NCBI RefSeq assembly: GCF_003436275.1
Contig: NZ_QSOP01000023.1
Span: 1 to 35,498, forward strand
DNA length: 35,498 nucleotides
Direction: 5' to 3'
Origin: Collinsella sp. TM09-10AT
GTDB lineage: Bacteria; Actinomycetota; Coriobacteriia; Coriobacteriales; Coriobacteriaceae
A program made the translations under genes and the position numbers. Shown here one piece after another: positions 22,965 to 33,182 of this stretch; the stretch's first letter is position 1, and every line of letters begins with the position of its first letter. The notes beneath the pieces are model-generated. The model had not been told where the DNA came from. It saw only the letters and a list, made by a program, of their open reading frames with translations, and ran no database searches.

Positions 22965-24635
22965 CTACTCTTTATGGCTGCCACCTCCCCGCTTGACCAG
23001 GAGCGCGACCACGATGAGCGCGGCTCCGGCGACCGCTGCGGCGGCCGCGGCGTACATTGCCATATCGCCAGTCGAGGGCATAAAGCCTCCGGTGGTAATG
23101 CTAGGGGGTGTGCCGGTGGGTGTGTTGATGAGCGACGCCTCCAAGCTGCCCGTCGACCCGTCCGCGCTGTCGGCGCGCAGGGGCGACTCGGCCGTGATGG
23201 TGAGCTTGGGCTTGGCGGCGGCCACCTGGTCGACGTCCAGGCCCTCGGCCTTGACCGTCACGGAGCGCGTGCCCTCAAAGGCGGTGTAGCCCTTGGGTGC
23301 CTTGAGCTCGCGGACCTCCAGCTTGCCCGAGTCCACGCCCGAGACGGTCACGCGGCCGTCCTCGCCCGTGGTGACGGTGGCCTTGCCCTCCGCATCCCAC
23401 GTGCCGTCGGCCGCTAGCGTGCGGCCGCGGTCGTCGGCGATGCTCAGGACCGCCCCGGCAAGCGGCTTGTCGCCGTCGCTGCCGCGCTTGGTGAGCGCAA
23501 GATCCCAGGTGTAGGCGCACGCATCGTCGCTCGGCGTGCGGGTGAAGCCGGCGTCGCCGGACTGGTCGGCAAAGGGAGAGCGCGGGTAGCGCAGGTAGAC
23601 CTCGTTGGGGTTGCCCTTCGCGATGCCGTGGTTGCATGCGCTGCTGAGCGGCGCATTGTACACGGCGACCACGCGGGCGCCCGCGATGAAGGCGTCGGCC
23701 CCGCCGAGCGCGGCGATCAGGTCGCCGGTGCGCACGGTGAAGGTCTTGCCGTCGGCCGCTACCTTGGTGGCGCACTGGGCCGTGATGTCAGTCCAACCCT
23801 TCGCGGGCTCGGTGCCGGCGCGGCCGTCCTTGTCGGTCTGGACCGCACCAAAGCCGCCGTCCGCGCCCGCCGCCACGTACACGCGCATGCTCGCGGCCAC
23901 CTTGGAGGGGTCGAGCCCCGCGCTCATGGTGTCGACGAACCGCACCGCGTAGGTGTCGTAGGCCGTGAGCCCCGCCGGGACCGTGGCAGAGAGGCGCCAG
24001 TACAGGTCGTCGGCGACCGTGGCGTCGGCGGCCTTCTGCCATGCGGCGGTGCTGTCCTCCAGCACGTGCTTGGCCACCTTGGGGGTCGCGGCCTTGGGCT
24101 TGACGGTGACGGCGCTGCCGCCCACCAGGGCCATGATCGGCGCGGTGCCGGCCTCGCCCTGGGCGATGGCGTCGTCGTCGGCGACGATGAGCCAGTAGCC
24201 GCAGGGCAGCTCGGCCGCCGTGCCCGCGTTGAGGGCCGCGAGCTCGGCGCCAGAGCTCTGGAGGGAACGAGCGAGCTGCGCGCTCAGCGCGCTCGTAAGG
24301 TGGGAATCGGTGTTGAGCCACTCGGCAGCTTCCTGCGCGGTGGTCTGGGAATTGGGCATGCCGGCGCTGTGCAGCACAGGCAGCGCGGCGTCGCGCACGG
24401 CGTCGCTTGCCCAGGCGAGGTCGGTGGCGATCTTGGCGTCGCTGTCGCCGTCGACGACGTTGGCGCTAAAGATCTGGTAGGCGTCGTAGCTGCGCGCCAC
24501 GGTGCCGCTCACCGTGATGGAACCGGTCGAGGTCGGCGCGGCCTGCGCGGATGCGGGGAACACAACCGCGCAGGTGCCGATCAGGAGGGTAAGCAGCGCA
24601 AACAAGATCGGGAAGGAGCAAACTTTCTTATTCAC
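22965..24635 (-). CDS. SpaA-type pilin, MPSTG-anchored, G+C-rich
   Basis: Second LPXTG-type pilin, 556 residues. The start is GTG 24635, with GGGAGG eight bases upstream, overlapping the end of the tip gene by eight bases. A signal peptide ends near ASAQA. The layout parallels the major pilin: a GGSAVTVKPK segment with a candidate linking Lys, a paired KHVLEDS..W..AAD block, and a CnaB domain ending LEVRELKAPKGYTAFEG. The sorting signal is FMPSTGD, with Met in place of Leu (about 519-523), then a long Ala/Val helix and RGGGSHKE. Its G+C content is far higher than that of the genes on both sides. It may be a minor or basal pilin, or an alternative backbone. Confidence 0.87.
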   Translation of the reverse strand: MNKKVCSFPILFALLTLLIGTCAVVFPASAQAAPTSTGSITVSGTVARSYDAYQIFSANVVDGDSDAKIATDLAWASDAVRDAALPVLHSAGMPNSQTTAQEAAEWLNTDSHLTSALSAQLARSLQSSGAELAALNAGTAAELPCGYWLIVADDDAIAQGEAGTAPIMALVGGSAVTVKPKAATPKVAKHVLEDSTAAWQKAADATVADDLYWRLSATVPAGLTAYDTYAVRFVDTMSAGLDPSKVAASMRVYVAAGADGGFGAVQTDKDGRAGTEPAKGWTDITAQCATKVAADGKTFTVRTGDLIAALGGADAFIAGARVVAVYNAPLSSACNHGIAKGNPNEVYLRYPRSPFADQSGDAGFTRTPSDDACAYTWDLALTKRGSDGDKPLAGAVLSIADDRGRTLAADGTWDAEGKATVTTGEDGRVTVSGVDSGKLEVRELKAPKGYTAFEGTRSVTVKAEGLDVDQVAAAKPKLTITAESPLRADSADGSTGSLEASLINTPTGTPPSITTGGFMPSTGDMAMYAAAAAAVAGAALIVVALLVKRGGGSHKE

Positions 24636-27600
24636 GACGCTTACCTCCCTTCGCATTCGCCTTGCGACGAATGTGCATCCAGGCCGCAGCAGCGCAAAGC
24701 ACCACCGCGCCGGCAAGGTACGTCAGAGTGACGCCCGACATACCAGAAAGGGGCAAAGAGGTGGAGTAGGTGTTGGTGAAGGTGGGGGTGGAGGTGTCGG
24801 TGAGGTTCTGTTCTTCGGCACCGACGTCTGCTTTCCAGTTGCCATCGGAGTCAACGGTTCCCTTCATGTAGGTCACCTTACAGCTAATGTCCCTTTTGGA
24901 ATTGTCCGTTGCAACAACCGTGAACTTGTAGACCGAATTATCGAACTTGTAATGCGAGAAAATCGAGCTATCGTCCTTCTCGCGCACATAGTACGTGAAG
25001 GTCTTGGAAGCACCGCGGCCCGGAACATCAGAATCACTCTGCTTCAGACTGGCAAGATTGTACTTAATCTCGTCGAAGCCCAGGGTCTGGGATTTGTCGC
25101 CGTCGGCAGTGGTGGTAATCACGCCGTCGGGGTCGGTCTTAACCGTCTCGGCTTCTTTGAAGCCCGTGTTATCCGCAAACTCGAGCGTAAACTCCTTCAT
25201 CTCGCCACCCTTAACGACCTTAGTCGCCTTAGGAGTCCAAGAACCGCTGGAGGTGTACGGAGTGTACTTGTTGGTGAAAGTTGCACCACTGGTAAGCTTA
25301 ACGATAACAGCGTTTTCGCCTTCAGCTGCTGCGATAGCTGCTGGTTCTGTTTCTGGCGTTCTTGCGCCAGCGCCGTCATTTTCTACCTTTGTTACCGAAA
25401 CGCTATCGACTTTGTAATACGTGTATATAATGTCAAGCACGTTGTGCGACTTTTTCTCATCCCTCACAACCTCAGGATCAATTTTGTAGATCGTTTTGTC
25501 GTAAGTCACGTTCTTGTCCGTGCCCGGAACCTCTACCAAGTAGTAGACAAGATCGTCATCGGCATAAACTTCACCTAGATCAAAGGTGAGATTTCCGTTC
25601 TTATCGTTCTTCACCGTATCGACCACCGAGCAGCCATTGAGCTGAAGATCACCATTGGAGTCAAAGCTCGGAATCGTATATGAGATCTCGCCTGGTTTGT
25701 TAATAATCTTGTTCTGCCTGAGAAGCTGGAAATCGAAGTCATTTCCTTTAAGCGCGCCGTCCTCAAGCACCTTGGTACCGTTGAGCTTCATCTTGGGGTA
25801 AACCTTGACTTCTCGAGTGGAGCCGGCGACAACGTCGCCGTTGGTCATGATGCCGCCACCGTGGATGTTGGATCTGTTGCCCGTGATGAAGAGGGAAGCA
25901 GCCGCGGTAGCAGCATCCATATCAACCTTAATCGGCTCAGATTTAAGGCCAATCATGTACTTAGCCTGAGCGCCCTCGTACTTGCCAATAGACGTTGGTG
26001 TTTTGTCGATCGTGCCCGACCAGTTGGCGGCTCCACCACCAAGCATCTGGCCGGTTACGGCTGCGATATACGGTTTGGTTTCCGAATTGGCAGAATCGTG
26101 AATTAAGAAAAGGTCCTCATGGCCGGCCTTTATAAAAGCTTCGGTTATTTCGCCGCCCGTGTCATTCTCCTTATCGTAATTCCAGTCCTCGCTCTTCCCA
26201 TTAGTGCCGCCCGACCGCTTATTACCATTTTCGTCAAAATTACCGAAAATCGCGATGCCATTGGTATCGGTAATGGCAGTCTTGCCAGTCGGGCAAGCGG
26301 CAAACCCGCCGCCAAAGCCATTGGCATGATTGTTGGTAATCAGGGCGTTGTATATCTTGAGACGCGCCGAACTAACGCCTTGGTCACTGTTGCCTCCCTG
26401 GACAAACACGCCGCCGCCACCCCAGTCATTGGGGGTATTAGTCGTATTGTTGGTGATGTAGGCTTTCGTGCCACTCACATTAAATTCGCCAACTGTAGGC
26501 GCAGCGATACGGATACCGCCGCCCTCCGAGTTTTGCGCCACATTGCTAGCGATGATTCCACCCGAAAACTTAAATGAGGAGAGGGCCTGATTCCAAGCGC
26601 CAGCATAAATACCGCCACCGGCCTCGGCAGAATAGTTACCGGTGATGTAGCCACCGTTAATTGTTAGACTGCCGTTATTGTAAGCAGCAATACCACCGCC
26701 GCCGTGACATCCGTTGCCAATATGCTTCGTGTTGCCTTCATTGTCGCTGTAGAACTGATAGTTGTTGTTGGTGATGTAACCACCTGAAATGACTACAGTT
26801 GAACTAACAGCACAAACACCGGCGCCGTAGCCTGATCGATCTTTGAACGTACCGTTACCGGAAATCGTGCCGCCGGTCATATTAATTGTGGATCCGTTAG
26901 CGTACACGCCGCCGCCATTGAGGGCATAGTTGCCCGCGATTACGCCACCGGTCAGGTTAAGAGTGGAGGCACCGCCGCTCGCATTGGATACCATAACGCC
27001 TGCGCCGGAACCCGAGCCAGAAGCGCCGCACACATAGCCACCGCTCATGTTGACGGTAGAGCCGTTCTCGGCATAGATGAGGTTGCCGACGCGACCGTTT
27101 TGTTCTTGCGTGATCGCGCCGCTCTCAAGGTTGAATCTGCCGCCATTGAAAAGGTTGACGAGCCTTAACCCAGTAGCTTCGGTATCGCTGCAAGCCACAA
27201 TGGCACCCTTGATACCAGCCTCATACGCTTTAAGAGTTTCGTTTGTAACGGTTCCGCTTGCGACCGATTCTGTTACGTAATAGGTAAGCTTGGTCGGGAT
27301 GTTAGAATCGCCGTATTCTATTGAAGCGAGATTGCCACATTTGTTTTCTTGATTAGCCGTGATCTCTGTTGCGGCAGCTTGCTGGCCGTCCTTGACGGTC
27401 AGCGTCGCACCGCCGGTGATATTGAACAGAGGCTGATTTGAACTCTTATGCTTAATCTTATGGCCGTTTAGATCCAGCGTGATTTTGCTGCCGTCCTTGC
27501 TAAGCGTGATTGTCTCGCCGGTCTCGACATCATTCATAAGCTTGAAGCTAGCAACACCGCTTGCATTCGCCAACTTGGTTTTTAAATCGCCAACGTTTTT

Positions 27601-28014
27601 TATCTCGTCGGGCGCCGCTTCGGTTTGCTCGCCTTCCGTGGCCGCCATCACAGCGTTGCCATCTGCCGGCTCGTTATCTTCGACCTGCAGCTTACCCTCA
27701 GGTTGATCCCCAGACTGACCCTGCTCAACGTCATTTGTAGGATTGGTCTCGCCACCCTCTGCATCGTCACTATTCTGGTTTTCGGTATCCCCGTTGTTGG
27801 TGCTGCCTACATCAGTAGACTCACTTGAGGAACCCCCCCCCATCACAGTTTCCTCGGTAGAAACCATCTGGGCGTCGTTGGCAATGGCCTGCGAGATCGG
27901 GGGCATGACGAGCGACAGTACCAGGCTCAACACGGAGGCTCCGCACAAAACGCCTGCCAGTACACGGCGCGTCGCTTTATTACTCTGCTTAGATTTGTCC
28001 GAATTCGCTTTCAT
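24628..28014 (-). CDS. Large LPXTG surface adhesin, probable pilus tip
   Basis: Cell-wall-anchored protein of 1128 residues. A signal peptide (about 1-45) is followed by a low-complexity Glu/Gly/Asn linker. From about 160 to 560 comes a right-handed beta-helix-like region built on repeats such as GGGVYANGSTINMTGGTISGN. The C-terminal third has pilin-type isopeptide domains resembling Streptococcus Spy0128-like linkers (EFTLEFADN, SKTFTYYVREKD). It ends in LPLSG (about 1087-1091), a membrane helix and RRKANAKGGKRRE. GGGGAGGAG precedes the ATG at 28014. As first gene with a beta-helix head it is likely the adhesive tip. The ligand is unknown; glycans or mucin are plausible. Confidence 0.88.
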   Translation of the reverse strand: MKANSDKSKQSNKATRRVLAGVLCGASVLSLVLSLVMPPISQAIANDAQMVSTEETVMGGGSSSESTDVGSTNNGDTENQNSDDAEGGETNPTNDVEQGQSGDQPEGKLQVEDNEPADGNAVMAATEGEQTEAAPDEIKNVGDLKTKLANASGVASFKLMNDVETGETITLSKDGSKITLDLNGHKIKHKSSNQPLFNITGGATLTVKDGQQAAATEITANQENKCGNLASIEYGDSNIPTKLTYYVTESVASGTVTNETLKAYEAGIKGAIVACSDTEATGLRLVNLFNGGRFNLESGAITQEQNGRVGNLIYAENGSTVNMSGGYVCGASGSGSGAGVMVSNASGGASTLNLTGGVIAGNYALNGGGVYANGSTINMTGGTISGNGTFKDRSGYGAGVCAVSSTVVISGGYITNNNYQFYSDNEGNTKHIGNGCHGGGGIAAYNNGSLTINGGYITGNYSAEAGGGIYAGAWNQALSSFKFSGGIIASNVAQNSEGGGIRIAAPTVGEFNVSGTKAYITNNTTNTPNDWGGGGVFVQGGNSDQGVSSARLKIYNALITNNHANGFGGGFAACPTGKTAITDTNGIAIFGNFDENGNKRSGGTNGKSEDWNYDKENDTGGEITEAFIKAGHEDLFLIHDSANSETKPYIAAVTGQMLGGGAANWSGTIDKTPTSIGKYEGAQAKYMIGLKSEPIKVDMDAATAAASLFITGNRSNIHGGGIMTNGDVVAGSTREVKVYPKMKLNGTKVLEDGALKGNDFDFQLLRQNKIINKPGEISYTIPSFDSNGDLQLNGCSVVDTVKNDKNGNLTFDLGEVYADDDLVYYLVEVPGTDKNVTYDKTIYKIDPEVVRDEKKSHNVLDIIYTYYKVDSVSVTKVENDGAGARTPETEPAAIAAAEGENAVIVKLTSGATFTNKYTPYTSSGSWTPKATKVVKGGEMKEFTLEFADNTGFKEAETVKTDPDGVITTTADGDKSQTLGFDEIKYNLASLKQSDSDVPGRGASKTFTYYVREKDDSSIFSHYKFDNSVYKFTVVATDNSKRDISCKVTYMKGTVDSDGNWKADVGAEEQNLTDTSTPTFTNTYSTSLPLSGMSGVTLTYLAGAVVLCAAAAWMHIRRKANAKGGKRRE

Positions 28015-28103
28015 CGATGTCTCCTCCCCAAGAGACCGCGATCTTGCTCTTTCACCATCAAACGTATCTGCGCAATCTGTAATTGCGCTCGTTTAGTAAT
28101 GCA

Positions 28104-28133
28104 ATTATAACGATTGTTTAAACATCTGAGCAA
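28104..28133 (-). promoter_or_regulatory. Promoter of the pilus operon
   Basis: On the minus strand TTGCTC (28133-28128) and a perfect TATAAT (28109-28104) are 18 bases apart. Transcription would start near 28097, leaving a leader of about 83 bases. Confidence 0.7.
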
Positions 28134-28473
28134 ATAAAACCGATAGTTTTGTAGTGAGTTCTCAATTCTCTTGACAATTGCTCGGATTTGCCTTCGTTTA
28201 TTCGCTATCTATTTTTTGTTTCTGCTGGTAATTTAGTTGCGTATTATTTTTTAATGGCATTAGATTTATTTGCACAACATTTTGCTCAAGAGCAAACATC
28301 CTGTGAACGGTCGAAAATCGACCGTGAGCGGTAGGTCATTAACCGTGATGAATATCCTACCAAATTGATGAGAATATCTTAAACCCATCGGTGGTTAGAA
28401 GTATGATGTTCAGACAACAATATTTGAATTTTCCCACAGATTTTAGGTATCAATTCGCCCAAATCGCCTGAGG

Positions 28474-28507
28474 CCACCGCAAAAGAGCCTGCCCCTTTCT
28501 GCGGTGG
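28474..28507. repeat. Hairpin repeat, family B, divergent copy
   Basis: CCACCGCA pairs with TGCGGTGG around AAAGAGCCTGCCCCTTTC. The arms differ from the other copies at matching positions, so pairing is preserved. It lies 13 bases past the HAD gene stop codon. Confidence 0.7.
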
Positions 28508-28520
28508 TTCTCCCCCAGCG

Positions 28521-29342
28521 CTACAGCAGATGTTCCTCGATAAAGATCGCGATGCCGTCTTTGTCGTTGCTGGCGGTTACAAAATCGGCGGCGGCGCGGG
28601 TGGCGGCGCTGCCGTTTGCCATGGCCACGCCCACGCCGGCGTCAGCCACCATGCAGGTGTCGTTATCGGCATCGCCAAACACGCAGATGTCCTGGAGCTC
28701 CATGCCGTTGAGCTCCGCCACGCGCACAAGGCCGCGCGTCTTGGACACGCGCGGATCCATGAACTCGTAGAGCCGCTGCGTGGTTTGCAGAGCCGCCGCC
28801 TTAACGGTGTTATCGGCAAACGTCGACGCCCGCTCAATCACCCGCGGCATTACCTCGGGCGCCATGGTAAACATCACCTTGGGCTGCGGCTCGCGCAAAA
28901 ACTCGGCGAAATCGACCACCTGGTAGGGCACGCCATCGACGCGCGACAGGTGCTCGACGCACGCGTTGCTCTCGGGCACGTAGAACACGCCGTCTCGGGG
29001 GCAGACGGGCGTTGCCGGAAGGTCCGCCATGTGCTTGCAGATGCGCGCGATGGTCTCGCCCGGCAGCGGATAGCTCAGCTCGTTGATGTTGTGCGCGCGG
29101 TCGATGACCTCGGCGCCGCCGCAGCCCACGAGCACGTCCACCAGGCCTTCGATGCCCCAGAGCTCGTACATGGCCTCGGTCGCATGGGCATCGCGCCCGG
29201 TGCACAGGCCAAAGAGCACGCCGCGCTCGCGCAGGGCGCGGATCGCCGCCACGGTGCGCGGGGACACCGTGTGCTGGCTCGTGAGCAGCGTGCCGTCGAT
29301 ATCGCAGAACACGGCTTTGATGTGGCTGAAGGTGGTGTCCAT
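28521..29342 (-). CDS. Cof-type HAD-IIB hydrolase
   Basis: Probable cytosolic sugar-phosphate phosphatase, 273 residues. The catalytic aspartates are Asp14 and Asp16 in FCDIDGTLLTS. A Thr/Gly-rich second motif follows in LCTGRD, and the third and fourth motifs are GDADNDTCMVADAGVGVAMAN (from 223). The central alpha/beta cap is of type IIB. ATG 29342 has AAAGG upstream. The open frame to 29546 runs into repeat sequence and is not coding. It stands alone between the pilus locus and an MFS gene, with hairpin repeats on both sides. The substrate is not predictable. Confidence 0.92.
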   Translation of the reverse strand: MDTTFSHIKAVFCDIDGTLLTSQHTVSPRTVAAIRALRERGVLFGLCTGRDAHATEAMYELWGIEGLVDVLVGCGGAEVIDRAHNINELSYPLPGETIARICKHMADLPATPVCPRDGVFYVPESNACVEHLSRVDGVPYQVVDFAEFLREPQPKVMFTMAPEVMPRVIERASTFADNTVKAAALQTTQRLYEFMDPRVSKTRGLVRVAELNGMELQDICVFGDADNDTCMVADAGVGVAMANGSAATRAAADFVTASNDKDGIAIFIEEHLL

Positions 29343-29435
29343 GGGGGCCTTTCTGGGTAGCGCGGCGGTGTGGAGTGTATTCGTGAACGGCGTACATGGT
29401 ATACCAAGGCGCGGATGCTGCCTGTCAAAGCAAAA

Positions 29436-29469
29436 CCACCACAAAGGTGCCTGGCCCCCTTTGTGGTGG
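29436..29469. repeat. Hairpin repeat, family B, copy 2
   Basis: CCACCACAAAGG pairs with CTTTGTGGTGG around TGCCTGGCCCC. It is in the same orientation as the copy at 19046. Here it precedes a family A palindrome, whereas at 18975-19080 it follows one. Confidence 0.78.
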
Positions 29470-29500
29470 CAGGATGCAGGATGGCCTGGCCCAGGGCACA

Positions 29501-29566
29501 AACCATCACAACATTCGATGTTTTTCGGCAAAATCGCGATTATCATCGAATGTTGTGATGGTTTTT
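29501..29566 (+). terminator. Family A palindrome, copy 2, with T tract
   Basis: AACCATCACAACATTCGATG and its exact 20-base complement enclose a 23-base loop, followed on the plus strand by TTTTT. The MFS stop codon (minus strand) begins at its edge. It is a near-identical relative of 18975-19031. Confidence 0.8.
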
Positions 29567-30845
29567 ACTGCCTTGCGGCACGATCAAAATGCCGGCGTCC
29601 AAACAGCAGCAACGCCGCAGGGACCGCCGTCACGACCATGCCTGCCCCCACGAGCGTCTGTTGTACGCCAAATGTTGCCGCCAGCCACGGTGCAACCGCC
29701 AGAGGGGCCACGCCGGCGAACATATTGCCAAAGCCCATGACCGAGTTCACGCGACCGAGCTGCTCGAGCGGCGCCGTCGTTTGCACGATCGTGTTGTGGA
29801 GCGGGTTGACGATGCCCCAAGCTATGCCCAGGGCGACCTGACCGACGAGGGCCACACCCACGTACGGCGTCCCCACATAGAGCAGGCTTCCCAGGCCCAC
29901 GGACATAAGTGCCACGAGCAGCGTTTTAAGGTTGACCAGGTGCGGCGGCAAGCGGAGCGCGAGCACGGCACCCAGCACCGCGCCGACACCGCAGGCAGAC
30001 GAGAGCCAGCCCATCCACTCAACGCCGACGTGCAGGACATCGCGGTAGAAGAACGACTCCAGCGGATCGAAGGCTCCGTAGCCAAAGTTCGAAAGAAAAA
30101 TGATGCAGAACAGCAGGGCGAGGACGCTGTTGGTGAAGACTGTCTTGATGCTGGCTGCGAAGGTGGCGCGGGCGGACGTGCTGGGGTTGGAGCTTTGTCC
30201 CGCACGCTCCCCTTCCTCTGCCGAATCGGCATCCGCATGCCCGGCGACATGGCTGGTCTGCGGCCTAAAGCCCCAACCGACAACGAATGCCAGCACGGTA
30301 AAGAGCATCATGAGCACGAACACCGCGCGCGACGATGCAGCCGCCGCGACAAAGCCGCCCAGCGTGGGGCCAACGATGATACTCACGTTTGAAAACATGG
30401 CGATGGCGGAGTTGATGTCTTTGAGCTCGACAGGATCGTCGGTGAGGTAGGCCGGATAGGACGTGGCGATAGGCTGGGCGAATCCCATCACAAAGCCCAG
30501 AAACACCGCGCCGAGCAGGACGACGCCGGTCGCGCTACCAAAGGCGATGATTGCCGTGCCAGCTGCAAGAGCGCCGATGATGCTCAGCAAGAAATGGCGG
30601 CGCGGACCCCAGGCGTCGAGCGCAGCGCCACCCGCAAAGGATCCCAGGATCACGAAAACGTTCATAAACAGAACGGCCAGCGATGTCGCCACGACTGAGG
30701 CATCGTCTGCATAGGTGAGCGTTCCGATGACGCCGATAAAATAACTGGTCTGAAACCCGGTGTAGATGAGAAAGCGCATCGCCACCAGCCGCTTGGCCTG
30801 CACGGACAGCGATGATTGAGGCTTTGAGAAAAGAGATGCGAGCAT
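29565..30845 (-). CDS. Major facilitator superfamily transporter
   Basis: Integral membrane secondary transporter of 426 residues with about 12 hydrophobic segments. A charged, low-complexity cytosolic loop (DADSAEEGERAGQSS) lies in the middle between the two six-helix halves. The segment GAALDAWGPRRHF after the second helix is a variant of the MFS loop 2-3 motif. ATG 30845 follows AAGGAG. It is not clearly in an operon. It is closest to drug- or metabolite-efflux MFS proteins in general look, but the substrate cannot be named. Confidence 0.88.
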   Translation of the reverse strand: MLASLFSKPQSSLSVQAKRLVAMRFLIYTGFQTSYFIGVIGTLTYADDASVVATSLAVLFMNVFVILGSFAGGAALDAWGPRRHFLLSIIGALAAGTAIIAFGSATGVVLLGAVFLGFVMGFAQPIATSYPAYLTDDPVELKDINSAIAMFSNVSIIVGPTLGGFVAAAASSRAVFVLMMLFTVLAFVVGWGFRPQTSHVAGHADADSAEEGERAGQSSNPSTSARATFAASIKTVFTNSVLALLFCIIFLSNFGYGAFDPLESFFYRDVLHVGVEWMGWLSSACGVGAVLGAVLALRLPPHLVNLKTLLVALMSVGLGSLLYVGTPYVGVALVGQVALGIAWGIVNPLHNTIVQTTAPLEQLGRVNSVMGFGNMFAGVAPLAVAPWLAATFGVQQTLVGAGMVVTAVPAALLLFGRRHFDRAARQ

Positions 30846-31017
30846 GGAGACTCCTTGTTTCATACGAATACGGGCGGTGGGCATTCGCCACCGTCTGTCA
30901 AATCAATCTATCCGCATGAAACATTAAGGACGCATCAGGACCCTTCTCTCCGTTTTTCGCCCGTCATGAACTACTTGGTAGATTGTAAGGCATGTCCCAC
31001 ACATCTACCAAAGCAAA

Positions 31018-31054
31018 AACCACCACAAAGGCGCCTGGCCCCTTTGTGGTGGTT
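31018..31054 (-). terminator. Terminator of the beta-glucosidase gene, family B hairpin
   Basis: AACCACCACAAAGG pairs with its complement around CGCCTGGC. On the minus strand five T follow. It is the longest-stemmed member of the family B repeats and lies 28 bases past the stop codon. Confidence 0.85.
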
Positions 31055-31081
31055 GCGACGTTTACGCTGGTTGAGACTTGG

Positions 31082-32787
<1,706 letters not shown>

Positions 32788-32920
32788 GAGGCATGTTGCG
32801 GGACGCGCACGGACCGACCCATCGAAACTATGCCGGCTTAAGATATGCGGACGGAGCTGACGGAGACGACGTTTGCCCAGATAAAACCGACCAAAATAAA
32901 CCTGTCCCTTATTGGCAGGT
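32788..32920. other. Sequence between the two palindromic elements
   Basis: No gene seen. A small hairpin (AACCTG/CAGGTT, about 32900-32921) and repeated AAAACCG motifs suggest remnants of the same kind of element. Confidence 0.4.
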
Positions 32921-33076
32921 TCAAAACCATGCCGGTTTACGGGGCAGAACCAGTGCCCCTTGAGCATGCCAGAAACGGCAAGGACAAAACCGCAGGTAGG
33001 AGGCTTGTCAGTTTACGGAAAAACGGGGTATGGTCAGCACTCACCGTTTCAGCCCCGTAATCCGGCATGGTTTTGA
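32921..33076. repeat. 156-bp palindromic element E2
   Basis: Twenty-five-base terminal arms (starting TCAAAACCATGCCGG) are complementary with one mismatch. The inside shares about 40 bases with E1 around AAAACCGCAGGTAG, while the arms of E1 and E2 differ from each other. Hairpin GGGGC/GCCCC lies at 32941-32959. Its right end is 46 bases from the EIIBC terminator. Confidence 0.78.
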
Positions 33077-33121
33077 TTTTGGGCAGTCGCTCGGACGAGC
33101 GCATGGCATCTAGCCCCTTTG

Positions 33122-33155
33122 AAAAAAACCGGCGGGGCGCTCCCCCTCCCGCCGG
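33122..33155 (-). terminator. Terminator of the EIIBC gene
   Basis: CCGGCGGG pairs with CCCGCCGG (33129-33155); on the minus strand seven T follow. It lies about 30 bases past the EIIBC stop codon. Confidence 0.9.
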
Positions 33156-33182
33156 CTTGGTACCGAGTCTTTGTCGTTTGGG

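Larger units (their letters stand above)
28015..28520. other. A/T-rich upstream region of the pilus operon
   Basis: Contains the pilus promoter (28104-28133), the palindrome TTTGCTCAAGAGCAAA (28281-28296) and the hairpin ACGGTCGaaaatCGACCGT (28307-28325). GGTAGG and CCTACC lie further on. These are candidate operators. No gene is supported. A family B hairpin closes it on the right. Confidence 0.6.

Noticed and set aside
28015..28520. Invertible promoter for phase-variable pili
   Set aside because: I found only short palindromes, no pair of long inverted repeats flanking the promoter, and no recombinase nearby.
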